Source: Mycetocola_A sp015752285 (GTDB taxonomy: Bacteria > Actinomycetota > Actinomycetes > Actinomycetales > Microbacteriaceae). Taken from it: DNA of 64,000 nt. Positions 16,787-25,250 of this stretch are shown here, one piece after another. A model generated the notes under the pieces. The model did no database searches and was not told the origin of the DNA. It saw only the letters and a program-made list of their open reading frames with translations. Positions within the stretch are counted from its first letter, which is position 1; each line of letters starts with the position of its first letter. A program made the translations under genes and the position numbers. Where the stretch lies: contig NZ_JADOUY010000009.1 in the NCBI RefSeq assembly GCF_015752285.1, positions 15,356 to 79,355 on the forward strand, read 5' to 3'.

Positions 16787-17656
16787 ATGGCCGACGAAAC
16801 AGACGGAGTGGGTGAAACGTTCGACGACTCGCTGCGCATCGCTCTCACAGTGGCATCGCAGTTCGGAGGGCGAATCTCCCGACTGCGCGAGCAGATGAGT
16901 CACACGCGAGAGGCCGCCGCACAGCAGGAGTACCGCGAGCTCGAGAACCGGTTTGAGGCAGAACGCGGCGCAGCCCGGGCAAGCCTCGAACCGGTGCGGC
17001 GCGCCGAGTGGTGGGACAGCGCGAAGGTCGACGATATTGCCCTGGTCCACGAGACAGCGACCGTGTGGCGTGACCACGACGACGTCGCACGGGACGCCGG
17101 CGACACGATCCGTCGGGAGGTGCAGGACCGCTACGGCATCGACGTCGACGCACCGGGCGGAGATCCCGCTCAGGTAGCCGCGGCGTTGCGCGAAGCCGAG
17201 CAGGCCCGCGCTGACGCCCGCGCCGAGCGAGAGCGTTCAGCGGAAGAACTCACTGCCAGCCAGATCCTCTTCGCCAACGCTGAAAGGCGAGAGCGCGAGG
17301 CTCAGGAACAGTCGGAGAGGGCTTGGAACTCCGGCGACGTCGACGGTGCCGATATCGCAGACTTCAATGAGTTCGCGGAGCGGGAGGCCGACTGGAAGCA
17401 AGCCGGCGACGGAGTCAACGAGCGCAGCGCCAGCGCTCAGGAGTACGACAGCTCCGAACGCCGTCAGAAGTTCGCTAGCAGTCTTGAAGAAAAGGGCATC
17501 GCGGAAGAATCGATTGCTGCCCGTATCCTCGCCGACGGTGAGAACGCGAAACACCCCCGGGAAGCAGTGACGACGACGCCGAGAAAAACGTCGAAACACC
17601 GGTGGAGTGCTCCGTCAGCTGTGCAGCACCGCGAGCGCGGCGGCCTCAGCCGCTGA
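16787..17656 (+). CDS. Coiled-coil protein of the mobilization operon
   Basis: About 289 residues, mostly charged helix (REAEQARADARAERERSAEE). It follows the relaxase by 10 bp with an AGGGGA ribosome site before ATG 16787. Similar long helical proteins sit after relaxases in actinobacterial mobilizable elements. No enzymatic motif seen. The last ~25 residues are rich in Arg/Ser/His and look less conserved. Its stop overlaps the next start (TGATG). Confidence 0.7.
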   Translation: MADETDGVGETFDDSLRIALTVASQFGGRISRLREQMSHTREAAAQQEYRELENRFEAERGAARASLEPVRRAEWWDSAKVDDIALVHETATVWRDHDDVARDAGDTIRREVQDRYGIDVDAPGGDPAQVAAALREAEQARADARAERERSAEELTASQILFANAERREREAQEQSERAWNSGDVDGADIADFNEFAEREADWKQAGDGVNERSASAQEYDSSERRQKFASSLEEKGIAEESIAARILADGENAKHPREAVTTTPRKTSKHRWSAPSAVQHRERGGLSR

Positions 17657-18123
17657 TGGCCACACAGAAGCGGTGGAAAACCGCTCGCCGGGCTCGTCGA
17701 GAGCTGAACGCGGCTACGACGTTCGGGAGCCTCGTTCCTTGGATGCCCGCCGAGCTGCCCGCTGACGCGCAACCGTACTGGCCGGCTAAGTCGGAGTGGC
17801 CAACAGTAGAAGAGGTAGAGAGCTTTGTTCGGGCAACGCGGAAGAAGCCTCACGTGCGTCTCGCCATACTGACGGGATTGCGACGCTACTCAGAACCTGG
17901 GACCGCACAGATGCTCGTTGCGATCGGCTCCGTCGTCGTATCCATCATCGCAGTCGTTTTAGGAGTCGCGGCCCTCAACCCGCTACTTCACGCAGGAGCA
18001 ATCGGTGCAGCCTTGCTGTACGTCGTCATGGTGGCCTTTGGGATAGGTCTCGCGCTTCGAGTCGACGAGCGCCGCAAGGCTGCCTCTGTTTGGCTCACGG
18101 CTTTCGAGCGCAGAATTCGTTAG
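17656..18123 (+). CDS. Small membrane protein of the mobilization operon
   Basis: 155 residues. A basic soluble N-terminal half (MATQKRWKTARRARREL) is followed by two transmembrane helices around residues 93-115 and 118-140 (AIGSVVVSIIAVVLGVAAL; AALLYVVMVAFGIGLAL) and a short basic tail. The start overlaps the previous stop, so it is coupled to the mob genes. It may anchor transfer proteins at the membrane (inference). No family recognised. Confidence 0.7.
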   Translation: MATQKRWKTARRARRELNAATTFGSLVPWMPAELPADAQPYWPAKSEWPTVEEVESFVRATRKKPHVRLAILTGLRRYSEPGTAQMLVAIGSVVVSIIAVVLGVAALNPLLHAGAIGAALLYVVMVAFGIGLALRVDERRKAASVWLTAFERRIR

Positions 18124-18137
18124 CTTCCTGGCCGAGG

Positions 18138-19313
18138 TCAGTCTTGGAGTTGGCGTCGAACGAAGTCATCCATGTTGGGGACGGTGAACGAAACCAGCCC
18201 TCGGTCCGGTACATAGATGATTCCCTTTTCGATGAGCGATTGACGGACGGGGCTCAGGCTTTGCGGCTTGGTCTTGAGGCGGCTCGCGAGTTCGGAAGTT
18301 TGTGACGGTTTGCCGGCGTCCTGCGCCATGGCGGCCAGGTAGTTGCGTTCACCGGGCGTAGCCCGGTCCCAGCGAGCGGGAAAGAACCCCATGTCGAGTT
18401 CCTCGTTCCCGCGTTGTATTGCAGCTGTCGCGTCATCTTCGGTGATCCGTCGATCAAGGGCGAGTTCCCACGCAGCTTGCCCGTACGTCTGTAGGTAGTA
18501 CGGATACCCCCCGGAAGAACGGACAATCATTTCAGCGGCTTCAACGTCGTACTCCGCACCTTGTCTTTTGGCGGGCACTACGAGCGCATCGGTGGCGGAC
18601 TTCTCATCAAGGGCGCCGATCTCCCGGTAGCTGAACAGCCGTTCCGCATAGGAACGGGCTGCGCTTAACGTGGACGGCAAGTTGGGAAGACCAGCGCCGA
18701 TAACAAAGAAAGGCCATCCGCGCTGGCCGGCACGGTGCTGCGCTGACAGAAGCGCTGTGAGCAGTTCGGGCTCCAGATCTTGCATTTCATCGATGAAGAG
18801 ACCGAACGCTGAATCCTTCTCTTTCAGCGCTGGCACAAGGTCCTCGATCAGCTCTTCGAAGTCGACCTCGATACGGCCTGAATCGGCACGCCCCACAGCA
18901 GGTTCGATACCCAACTCCAAAGAAGCGCCACCAAAAGAGATCCCAAACGAACGGATGGTCGACAGTGCCTGTTTGACCTTTTCTGTCATGCCCCTGCCGC
19001 GGTATAGCCGTCGTGCCGCAAGGGCAAGCTCGCGCGCTAGCTTGCGGCGAACGGCCTCTTGCCCGGACTCAGACGCCTGACCTTCAAGATCCACTATCAG
19101 CCACTCGGCACGGTCGGCCTGATCGCGGAACTGATTCAACAGAACAGTCTTGCCCACACCCCGAAGGCCGTGAAGCACGATCGCTCGAGAATGGCGTCCT
19201 CCTCGATTCCTTGCAACAAGGAGGTCGAACGCATCGATCTCGTCCTGGCGTCCCACGAGATGCGGGGGAATGAGCCCGGAGCCCGGAGAATAGGGGTTGA
19301 GTTCAGACAACAT
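18138..19313 (-). CDS. AAA ATPase with C-terminal winged helix (paralogue 2)
   Basis: 391 residues with Walker A GLRGVGKT (about 50-57) and Walker B GLFIDEMQD. As in the copy at 10571-11689, the lid region reads GGYPYYLQTYGQAAWE and a winged helix follows (TSELASRLKTKPQSLSPVR). The order of motifs matches paralogue 1 throughout, although the proteins are clearly diverged. It ends 15 bp from the mob membrane-protein gene and is convergent with it. The role is unknown. Confidence 0.75.
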   Translation of the reverse strand: MLSELNPYSPGSGLIPPHLVGRQDEIDAFDLLVARNRGGRHSRAIVLHGLRGVGKTVLLNQFRDQADRAEWLIVDLEGQASESGQEAVRRKLARELALAARRLYRGRGMTEKVKQALSTIRSFGISFGGASLELGIEPAVGRADSGRIEVDFEELIEDLVPALKEKDSAFGLFIDEMQDLEPELLTALLSAQHRAGQRGWPFFVIGAGLPNLPSTLSAARSYAERLFSYREIGALDEKSATDALVVPAKRQGAEYDVEAAEMIVRSSGGYPYYLQTYGQAAWELALDRRITEDDATAAIQRGNEELDMGFFPARWDRATPGERNYLAAMAQDAGKPSQTSELASRLKTKPQSLSPVRQSLIEKGIIYVPDRGLVSFTVPNMDDFVRRQLQD

Positions 19314-19321
19314 ATTGGGAA

Positions 19322-19361
19322 GTCTACCCGCATATTATCAAATTCGAATACTTCGGTAGAC
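19322..19361 (-). promoter_or_regulatory. Inverted repeat upstream of AAA ATPase 2
   Basis: GTCTACC (19322-19328) and GGTAGAC (19355-19361) form 7-bp arms around an AT-rich 26-bp spacer just before the gene start. It is a possible operator; the sequence differs from the GGATAAAG repeats of paralogue 1. Confidence 0.35.
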
Positions 19362-19427
19362 AAAGCTAGAGTCTAGGACTTCCGGTCCACTGGCCTCGCT
19401 GATGTCGTTCCGTCGGTCTCGTCGTCG

Positions 19428-20111
19428 TTAGCCGTGGTGATGCGGATGTTCGTCAACGTGGTCCTCGTCGTCGAGAAGCATGCCAACTGACGTGGCGCAG
19501 GCGTCGCCTTTCCAAGCTTCGAGGCCTTCCCGGATAGCGAAGACGACGATGACCATGGCGGCGATGGGGTCGGCCCACCACCAACCGAACAGAGTGTTCA
19601 GCAGCAGGCCAATGAGCACGGCGGCTGAGAGGTAGGTGCAGATCAGTGTCTGTTTCGAGTCCGCGACGGCGGTCGCGGAGCCGAGCTCGCGCCCGCTGCG
19701 TCGTTCCGCGAGGGAGAGGAACGGCATGATCACCACGCTTAGCGCGGTGAGGACGGTTCCGACGGTGCTGTGCTCGATGTCGACCGCCCTGGTGAGGGTC
19801 AGGACAGCGCTGGCGCCGACATAGAGAGCGAGCGCGAAGAACGCGAGAGCGATGACGCGGAGGGTGCCTTTCTCCCAGCGTTCGGGTTCTTTTCGGGTGA
19901 ATTGCCATGCGACGGCGGCGGCGGAGAGGACCTCGATGGTGGAGTCGAGGCCGAAGCCGATGAGGGCGCCGGATGAGGCGGCGGTGCCAGCTGCGATCGC
20001 GATGACGGCTTCGATCAGGTTGTAGCCGATCGTGATGGCGACGATCAGGCGGATGCGCTTCTGCAGGAGCGCTTTTCGCTCGTGGTTCGGGCGTTCTGTT
20101 GTGGTGGTCAC
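19428..20111 (-). CDS. Cation diffusion facilitator (CDF) metal exporter
   Basis: About 227 residues with roughly six transmembrane segments. The family feature is seen in helix 2 (GLDSTIEVLSAAAVAW) and again in helix 5 (ATAVADSKQT), where Asp residues line the metal path. The C-terminus ends in a His-rich tail (DEHPHHHG) instead of a full cytoplasmic domain, so it is short for the family. The GTG at 20111 overlaps the stop of the metal sensor gene (GTGA) and is preferred over ATG 20129. It probably exports divalent metals (Cd, Zn or Pb class) from the cytoplasm. Confidence 0.85.
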   Translation of the reverse strand: MTTTTERPNHERKALLQKRIRLIVAITIGYNLIEAVIAIAAGTAASSGALIGFGLDSTIEVLSAAAVAWQFTRKEPERWEKGTLRVIALAFFALALYVGASAVLTLTRAVDIEHSTVGTVLTALSVVIMPFLSLAERRSGRELGSATAVADSKQTLICTYLSAAVLIGLLLNTLFGWWWADPIAAMVIVVFAIREGLEAWKGDACATSVGMLLDDEDHVDEHPHHHG

Positions 20112-20461
20112 TGGCCGGCCTCGCAGCATCCGGGGATGGTGCAGGCGGTGTCGTTGCAGGGGGCGGAGGCATCGACGGCGAGCACGACTCCGACCAGGTC
20201 GTTGAGCGCTTTCGCGAGGTGCGCGTCGGCGATCTCGTAGCGGTTCTGCCGGCCCTCGGGTTCGGCGACGACGATGCCGCAGTCGCGCAGGCAGGTGAGG
20301 TGGTTCGAGACGTTCTGCCGGGTGAGCTCAAGCTTCTCGGCGATCACTGCGGGGTAGGCGGGTTCGTCTAGCAGCATCATCAGGATGCGGGAGCGGGTCG
20401 GGTCGGCCATGGCGCGGCCGAGTCGGTTCATGACGTCAAGTCGGGTGCTTATCGTGAGCAT
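20108..20461 (-). CDS. cmtR: ArsR/SmtB-family metal-sensing repressor, CmtR-like
   Basis: 117 residues. The winged helix includes LTRQNVSNHLTCLRDCG, which carries the paired cysteines of the CmtR-type Cd/Pb site in the recognition helix, and the C-terminal tail APCNDTACTIPGCC gives extra cysteines that can complete it. Without metal it should bind the palindrome just upstream and repress itself and the coupled CDF exporter. Confidence 0.88.
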   Translation of the reverse strand: MLTISTRLDVMNRLGRAMADPTRSRILMMLLDEPAYPAVIAEKLELTRQNVSNHLTCLRDCGIVVAEPEGRQNRYEIADAHLAKALNDLVGVVLAVDASAPCNDTACTIPGCCEAGQ

Positions 20462-20469
20462 GACCCCGA

Positions 20470-20491
20470 TAATACAGTGTCGGCTGTATTA
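20470..20491 (-). promoter_or_regulatory. CmtR-type operator
   Basis: Perfect 8-bp arms TAATACAG / CTGTATTA around a 6-bp spacer, nine bases upstream of the repressor start. ArsR-family repressors bind sites of this form. Confidence 0.75.
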
Positions 20492-20497
20492 AGAAGT

Positions 20498-20511
20498 GGG
20501 GGGGGGGGGGG
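20498..20511. repeat. Homopolymer of 14 G
   Basis: A run of 14 guanines on the top strand directly upstream of the cmtR operator. Runs of this length slip during replication and are error-prone in sequencing, so the true length is uncertain. Confidence 0.9.
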
Positions 20512-20543
20512 CACCGTAGTGGGTAGAGCGTCGGGAGAAGTAG

Positions 20544-20645
20544 TGCCAGATCAGACCGGATTTCCCTCGCGCACGGGCTGCGATCCCCGGAGGTATCGCC
20601 TGCTCAAAAGGGACCTGACGGGGGCGTCGGATCGCACGCAGGGGA
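20544..20645. repeat. Left imperfect direct repeat of the recombinase module
   Basis: About 90-100 bp beginning TGCCAGATCAGAC and including CTCGCGCACGG and CGTCGGATCG. It matches 25151-25250 in the same orientation at roughly 80 percent by eye. It lies just beyond the 3' end of the module's last gene. Confidence 0.75.
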
Positions 20646-20736
20646 GCGCTGTTCTGCAAATTCTGCAATAGGCGCATTACATGTGGTGCCCCGGCGGATT
20701 CATCACCGGCGAGTTCGGGGCTGTGGTGGGGGAGAG

Positions 20737-21963
20737 TCAGGGTAGCTTTGCGCGGTCGAATTCCTGTTGGAGGCGTGGGCGACGGCGGTGTGTGTCGCGC
20801 AACTGACGAATGAACGCGTCGATGTCTTCTGCCTCGTCGGTGCCGCTGGCGAGGCGGCGCATGTTAGCCAGGCGCCGGGCGGCGTCACGGTAATTGGCAG
20901 CGCCGGCTTCGGTGAGGGTGTTTTCGACGAGTCGACGGTGCGTGGGGAGCACGGCGATCGGATCGATGGTTTCGTAGGTTTTGATGAGGTGGTCCCAGGT
21001 GTGATCGCTGGTTAGGTCGAGGTCGTGGGCGAGTTTCCAGGCTTGGCGTGGGTCGTTGAGGGTTCCGAGGGCGAATGTGACTGCGTCGGCTGGATTGGCG
21101 ACGAGTGCTTGTGCGACAAGGGTTTCATGTTCGGGCCATGCTGCTCCCGCGGCGGTGTGGAGTCGTGACGCGTTTAGCGCTGTCGGCCATCTGTGGAATA
21201 CGTATGTCCGGGTATCGAGCAACTGGTTTGGGCGATTGATCTGGATGAGGGTGCACCAGTATTCGGCTGCGCGTTGCGATTGGTGTCCGTAGTCGAAGTC
21301 AGTGGCCTGTTTTGCCCAGTCGAGAGCCAGATCGATGTCACCGATCTCATCGAAGGCTTTCGCGGTGTCGTGCAGCCAGGCTGTGACCTTGCGGTCCCGG
21401 GCGTGGGTGCGAATGATGGCGTCGATGTCCCGGTCGAGGACCGCGAGGCGACGGTCGTTCCAGTCGAGCACCCAGCGTTCGTGGCGGTCGGGGTCTTGCC
21501 AGGTATCCGCGTCTGGCGACGGACCGAGTCGATTCCGGATCATGTCCAGACGGGTCCGGTAGTCCTGCAGGCCTCTGTTGCCGAGAGCGGGTGCGTAGGC
21601 GACCGGATCGAGTTCGAAGTAGTCCACGTCGCTGTCGAATTGGAATGTCATCATCCAGGGGACGAGCCGCGCAGGCGGAATCCCGGCGGCAGCCGCGAGT
21701 TGGGGGTGGAGGGCGAGGAGCCTCAGGCATGCGTCGCCGATGATGCCGCCGGAGTCATCCGCTCGGCCGATCACTTTGAGAGCACTGGTGAGTGCCTTAT
21801 GGGTGACGGTGTAGGCCTCGGCCGGTTCAGTCGTGGGGATCGCTGCTTCGAGGAGGTCTATCGCTTCGTGCATTTGGCGGCCGTGCTCGTTCGCGGATTC
21901 CCATCGGTGCAGGTCGATGCGGGAGCGGATAAGTGGGAGCACGGTGTTGGAAAGTGCGGCCAT
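20737..21963 (-). CDS. Helical-repeat hypothetical protein of the recombinase module
   Basis: 408 residues, soluble and almost entirely helical, with TPR-like stretches (DTAKAFDEIGDIDLALDWAK). The end is strongly basic (IRQLRDTHRRRPRLQQEFDR), an ending I associate with helical proteins of unknown function in actinobacteria. No enzymatic motif recognised. It is last in the recombinase gene run and starts 4 bp after the preceding stop region, so it is probably co-transcribed. Confidence 0.65.
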   Translation of the reverse strand: MAALSNTVLPLIRSRIDLHRWESANEHGRQMHEAIDLLEAAIPTTEPAEAYTVTHKALTSALKVIGRADDSGGIIGDACLRLLALHPQLAAAAGIPPARLVPWMMTFQFDSDVDYFELDPVAYAPALGNRGLQDYRTRLDMIRNRLGPSPDADTWQDPDRHERWVLDWNDRRLAVLDRDIDAIIRTHARDRKVTAWLHDTAKAFDEIGDIDLALDWAKQATDFDYGHQSQRAAEYWCTLIQINRPNQLLDTRTYVFHRWPTALNASRLHTAAGAAWPEHETLVAQALVANPADAVTFALGTLNDPRQAWKLAHDLDLTSDHTWDHLIKTYETIDPIAVLPTHRRLVENTLTEAGAANYRDAARRLANMRRLASGTDEAEDIDAFIRQLRDTHRRRPRLQQEFDRAKLP

Positions 21964-21967
21964 GAGT

Positions 21968-22180
21968 TCATTCTCTCGTCACCGCGGACCGGCGCTCGGA
22001 GGGACTATTCCGAAATGGGCCAGTTCGAGGCCCCGGATTGCCTCGTCGGTGGCGTGTGCCGGATTCGGGGAAGTCGGTGTTCAAGCGGTCCTGTGTCATC
22101 ACGATGCGGCCTTGTTCGTGCAGGATCAGGAGTTCGCGGATGTTGTTGCGGATGTCGTTCGCGCTGACGGCTTCGCTCAT
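21968..22180 (-). CDS. Short hypothetical protein, probably frameshifted
   Basis: 70 codons. The first 35 or so look genuine (NNIRELLILHEQGRIVMTQD) and the ATG overlaps the upstream stop (ATGA). After DFPESG the text becomes arginine-rich, whereas another frame continues with protein-like ATDEAIRGLELAHFGIV and a stop near 21978. A single-base indel near 22060 would join them. No family recognised. Confidence 0.55.
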   Translation of the reverse strand: MSEAVSANDIRNNIRELLILHEQGRIVMTQDRLNTDFPESGTRHRRGNPGPRTGPFRNSPSERRSAVTRE

Positions 22181-23652
22181 GTGTTTAGTTTCCCAATCTT
22201 CGGGTCGGAGCGCCGCTCTGCGTAGTCCAGGAACATGGCGCCGGCATTTCGGCGGTGCTTGTCGGTGACTTGGTAGCTGTAGTTGAGCGAGTCGGCGACG
22301 ACGGGTGCGGGCAGTTCGAGGACGAGGGCCCGGAGCGAGGCGTTGCGGGCGCCGCGGAGGTCGATGCCGGCGTCGCGGAGCTTGTTCATGAGGGTGCTTT
22401 GGTGAAGGTGTTGGCCGGGGCGCCGCCCGGAGAACAGCCATTGGTTCTCGTGGTGAGCCGAGGTGGTCTGGTTCGGCAGCGCGGCGACGTGGTCGCGGAT
22501 GACCTGGTCGAAGGGCGGCGGGATGGTCAGGGTGTCGTCGGTGAATGAGATCGTGACGGCCGCTTCGGTCGCGGCGAGCTGCTGCAGTCGCATTCGGGCG
22601 ATGCGGACGAGTGGTTGCCCATAGAGCAGGAGAAGCAGTGACGCGGCGCGTGCGTCGGCGTCGAGATCGGTTGCGGGCGCGAGGAGCCGGGTGATGTGTT
22701 CGAGTCGTTGCTGCTGGGTGATGATGGGCTCTGACTTTGCGACTCGGTAGGGGAATTCGAGCGACGAGATGTGTCGGTGGCTGATCGCCCATCGGACGAA
22801 TCCGCGGGCCAGGCTTCGGGTCGTGGGGCCGGTGGCGAGCCAGTTGTCGACATCGGCTTGGGTGCAGGTCGTGGGGGAGTGGCCTTGTTCTCGGATGTAC
22901 TCGAGGAACTCGAGTGCGACCGAGGTCGATTGCTTTGCGGAGAGGAAGGCGCCCTTCTTCAGCTGGCCGGTGGCGGCGAGGTGGTGCATGCGGTTCAGGT
23001 GAACCCAGCGGGCATATTGCTTCAGCAGACGCGCGTCGTCTGCATTGGTGTGGTGCAGTTTGCTATCGAGCCAGTTCTGGAAACGCTCGATGTCGAGATG
23101 AACGGGATCGAGGAGCCCGTGTTCGATGCAGAGCTCGCGGAGGAACGCGACTTTGCTCGGGTGGCTGTGGTCCGTGAATGTGGGGTGCTCAAGCGGGACG
23201 ATTCCTCGGGCGAGGTCGCGGATGAGTTTCGTGGTGTGCGGGTTGACGATCAACCAGACCCGGACGCTGCGCGCGTGTGTCTGCTGCGTCATCGCGGTGA
23301 AGAGCGGCAGCAGGTTGGGGTTGGTTCGGCCGGTGGAGTCGTCGAAAAGGCTCGTGAGGTCATCGGTCAGGCAGCAGTGTGCGCAGAGCCCTGTGCGGGC
23401 GGGTTCGTCTTCGAGGCCGCAGCGGGTGCAGTGAAAGTCTCTCGGGATGCCGGCGCAATCGACGCAACACGGTTCCCCGTCGATCAGTCCCGGCAGTAGT
23501 CGGTTCTCGCCGCAACCCGGGCAGCTCCCGTGGATGCGGGTGGCCCGTTGGTAGCAGCGTCGACAAACGCGCCCTTCTGGTCACGTGGTCGCGAATCGAA
23601 CCCCCGTGCGGCCGCAGCGGGCGCATTCGGTCGGGGAGCGGTGCCCGCTCAT
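22177..23652 (-). pseudogene. Zinc-ribbon tyrosine-recombinase-like protein with in-frame TGA
   Basis: The ATG at 23652 overlaps the upstream stop (ATGA). After 23 codons (ending GVRFATT) a TGA at 23581-23583 interrupts the frame, which then stays open for over 460 codons. The text on both sides of the stop fits one protein: repeated Cys pairs (CARCG, CRRCY, CPGCG, CCVDC, CTRCG, CAHCC) form zinc ribbons, followed by a recombinase-like fold (RIARMRLQQL; DKHRRNAGAMFLDYAERR). The expected HxxR motif is not clear, so catalysis is doubtful even when intact. Restart at the ATG at 23292 would remove the zinc-binding part. A Trp codon (TGG) mutated to TGA is the simplest explanation. Confidence 0.7.
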
Positions 23653-23933
23653 TCCGGCCGGCGGACCCGTGCTCGAGCGGGACGGAACGCATCCTTCTTC
23701 GCGGAGGTGTCGAGGGTGCCGGTCGCCCGGTCGGGAACGGCTTGGACGGTGATCGGGCAGAGTTGTTCGAAGGTGCAGTCGAGTGTGTCGAGGATCGCGC
23801 CGAGCAAGGCCAGGTTCATTCGCTCGGGAGTGCCGCCGACGAGGCGATAGATCTGCGAGTTGGAGAGATGGATGCCGCGGTCACTGAGATGCGGGATGAG
23901 GTCGGAGATCGTGTTCATCCCGCGGGTGGCCAT
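23649..23933 (-). CDS. Small XRE/Cro-like helix-turn-helix protein
   Basis: About 94 residues. A Cro-type helix-turn-helix spans about 20-60 (LSDRGIHLSNSQIYRLVGG), then LLGAILDTLDCTFEQLCPI, the usual end of the domain, and a basic tail (RPARARVRRPE). The coding frame is open upstream to the integrase stop (QRRIEHGWRLREL), so translation may begin earlier at a non-ATG codon. It lies between the two recombinase genes and may regulate them. Confidence 0.7.
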   Translation of the reverse strand: MATRGMNTISDLIPHLSDRGIHLSNSQIYRLVGGTPERMNLALLGAILDTLDCTFEQLCPITVQAVPDRATGTLDTSAKKDAFRPARARVRRPE

Positions 23934-23977
23934 CAGTTCTCTGAGCCGCCAACCGTGTTCGATCCGTCGTTGTATGG

Positions 23978-25096
23978 TCAGGTCTCCTTCGTGCTGAGCT
24001 TGGTGGCCATCCGGGCGATCGCGTCATCGACGACGCGGGCGCGGTAATCGGGGGAGAGGCCGGTGTAGATGGACGTGGTCGACGCGTGCTCGTGGCCGAC
24101 CTGCTGCTGGATGAAGAACGCGTCGTAACCGTCCTCGACCAGGTGCGTGACGTAGGAGCGGCGCAGCGAATGGAAGTCGAGATCCTCCTCGAGTCCTGCT
24201 TCGCGTCGGACCTCGGTGAACGCCCGGCTGACAGAATCGGCGGCGAGCATTCCGCTGCGTTCACTCGGCCAAAGTGCTGTCGACCCCGGCGGCGCCAGCA
24301 GCGGCCGGACTTCGTCCTTCCATTGCCGCATGCACTCGACGATCCAGTCGAACTCCGGCAAAGTCAGAACGGTGCGGCGTTTCGGGGGAGAGCCGCGCAT
24401 CGCCTTCCCGAACCGGACATAGATGATCCCGACGTCGCCGAAATGCCGGGCCCGAGGATTCGACGCCAGGTCCACATGATCGAGTTGACGGACCTCGTTC
24501 CGGCGAAGCCCCCAGGCGTAGGGGGCCTTCATGATCGTCGCGATCCGGAACGCCGGTATCCATCCCTTCGACCCTGCTCGGCGGATGCGGAGCACCCGGT
24601 CGTCCGCGCAGTCGAAGAGGTCCTGGATCTCGTCACGCGTGTAAGGACGCTTCCCGGGCGCACCAATCGCCGCTTGAGAGTGTCGGGCCGTGTTCCACTC
24701 GTGGAACACCTGAGCCGGATGATCACCGAACCGCTCCCAGCACTGCTCGCTCCAGCCATAGGCCGGGTCGGTCAAGTACTCCAGGAACATCCGCAGAGCG
24801 TTCTGGTAGCCCAGCACCGTCGAGTGCGACGCGCCCTTCAGCCCGCGGAGTTCGAGGAAGAACTCATCGACCATCGACGCTGACCATGACCACGGGTAGC
24901 ACTCCGCAAACGCCAGGAACCGCAGCGCGACCGAGCGGCGCTTCTCGATCGTCGACGCCGACAGATTCCGGGCGGTCTGTGCTACCCACCCGTCCAGCAT
25001 CGCCACCCAGACGCTTTCCTCAGCGTTCAGAACCGCGACATGCGCACGAAGGTGGCTGGGAACCACACCGGCTGTCGCTGAATCCAATGTCCGCAT
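23978..25096 (-). CDS. Tyrosine recombinase/integrase
   Basis: 372 residues. A core-binding SAM-like domain (about 30-130) precedes the catalytic domain with the full set of residues: the first Arg in WGLRRNEVRQLDHVDL, HSLRR as HxxR, VGHEHAST for the next His and IYTG for the nucleophile Tyr. It is the first gene of the module, and its promoter region contains the right-hand direct repeat. It probably integrates and excises the element. Confidence 0.9.
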   Translation of the reverse strand: MRTLDSATAGVVPSHLRAHVAVLNAEESVWVAMLDGWVAQTARNLSASTIEKRRSVALRFLAFAECYPWSWSASMVDEFFLELRGLKGASHSTVLGYQNALRMFLEYLTDPAYGWSEQCWERFGDHPAQVFHEWNTARHSQAAIGAPGKRPYTRDEIQDLFDCADDRVLRIRRAGSKGWIPAFRIATIMKAPYAWGLRRNEVRQLDHVDLASNPRARHFGDVGIIYVRFGKAMRGSPPKRRTVLTLPEFDWIVECMRQWKDEVRPLLAPPGSTALWPSERSGMLAADSVSRAFTEVRREAGLEEDLDFHSLRRSYVTHLVEDGYDAFFIQQQVGHEHASTTSIYTGLSPDYRARVVDDAIARMATKLSTKET

Positions 25097-25150
25097 AATA
25101 TGCGAAATGTTCGCATTAAACGCGAATGACTGTCAAGAGACCCCATGCAA

Positions 25151-25250
25151 TGCCAGATCAGACGCCATTTCGCTCGCGCACGGCTGTGCTTCCCGGACGC
25201 TATGCCTGTTCAGAAGGAACCTGACGGGACCGTCGGATCGGCGTCAGGGA
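25151..25250. repeat. Right imperfect direct repeat of the recombinase module
   Basis: Partner of 20544-20645 in the same orientation, starting about 55 bp upstream of the integrase start. The shared blocks are TGCCAGATCAGAC, CTCGCGCACGG and CGTCGGATCG. Confidence 0.75.

Larger units (their letters stand above)
20544..25250. mobile_element. Tyrosine-recombinase module between direct repeats
   Basis: Five genes on the minus strand (25096 to 20737), several joined by 4-bp overlaps: a tyrosine recombinase, a small XRE-like protein, a zinc-ribbon recombinase-like protein, a short protein and a 408-residue helical protein. Imperfect direct repeats of about 90-100 bp flank them. The design recalls multi-recombinase elements such as the Tn554 or GInt groups, but it is not an exact match to either that I can confirm. 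One gene carries a nonsense codon and another a probable frameshift, so this copy may be immobile. Confidence 0.6.

Noticed and set aside
19453..20331. 292-codon minus-strand frame over the CDF/cmtR genes
   Set aside because: The composition is Arg/His/Pro repeats, and the alternative frames give clear CDF and CmtR proteins.
23360..23692. 110-codon frame between the XRE and recombinase genes
   Set aside because: The cysteine-pair pattern belongs to another frame, continuous with the recombinase-like protein, apart from one TGA.
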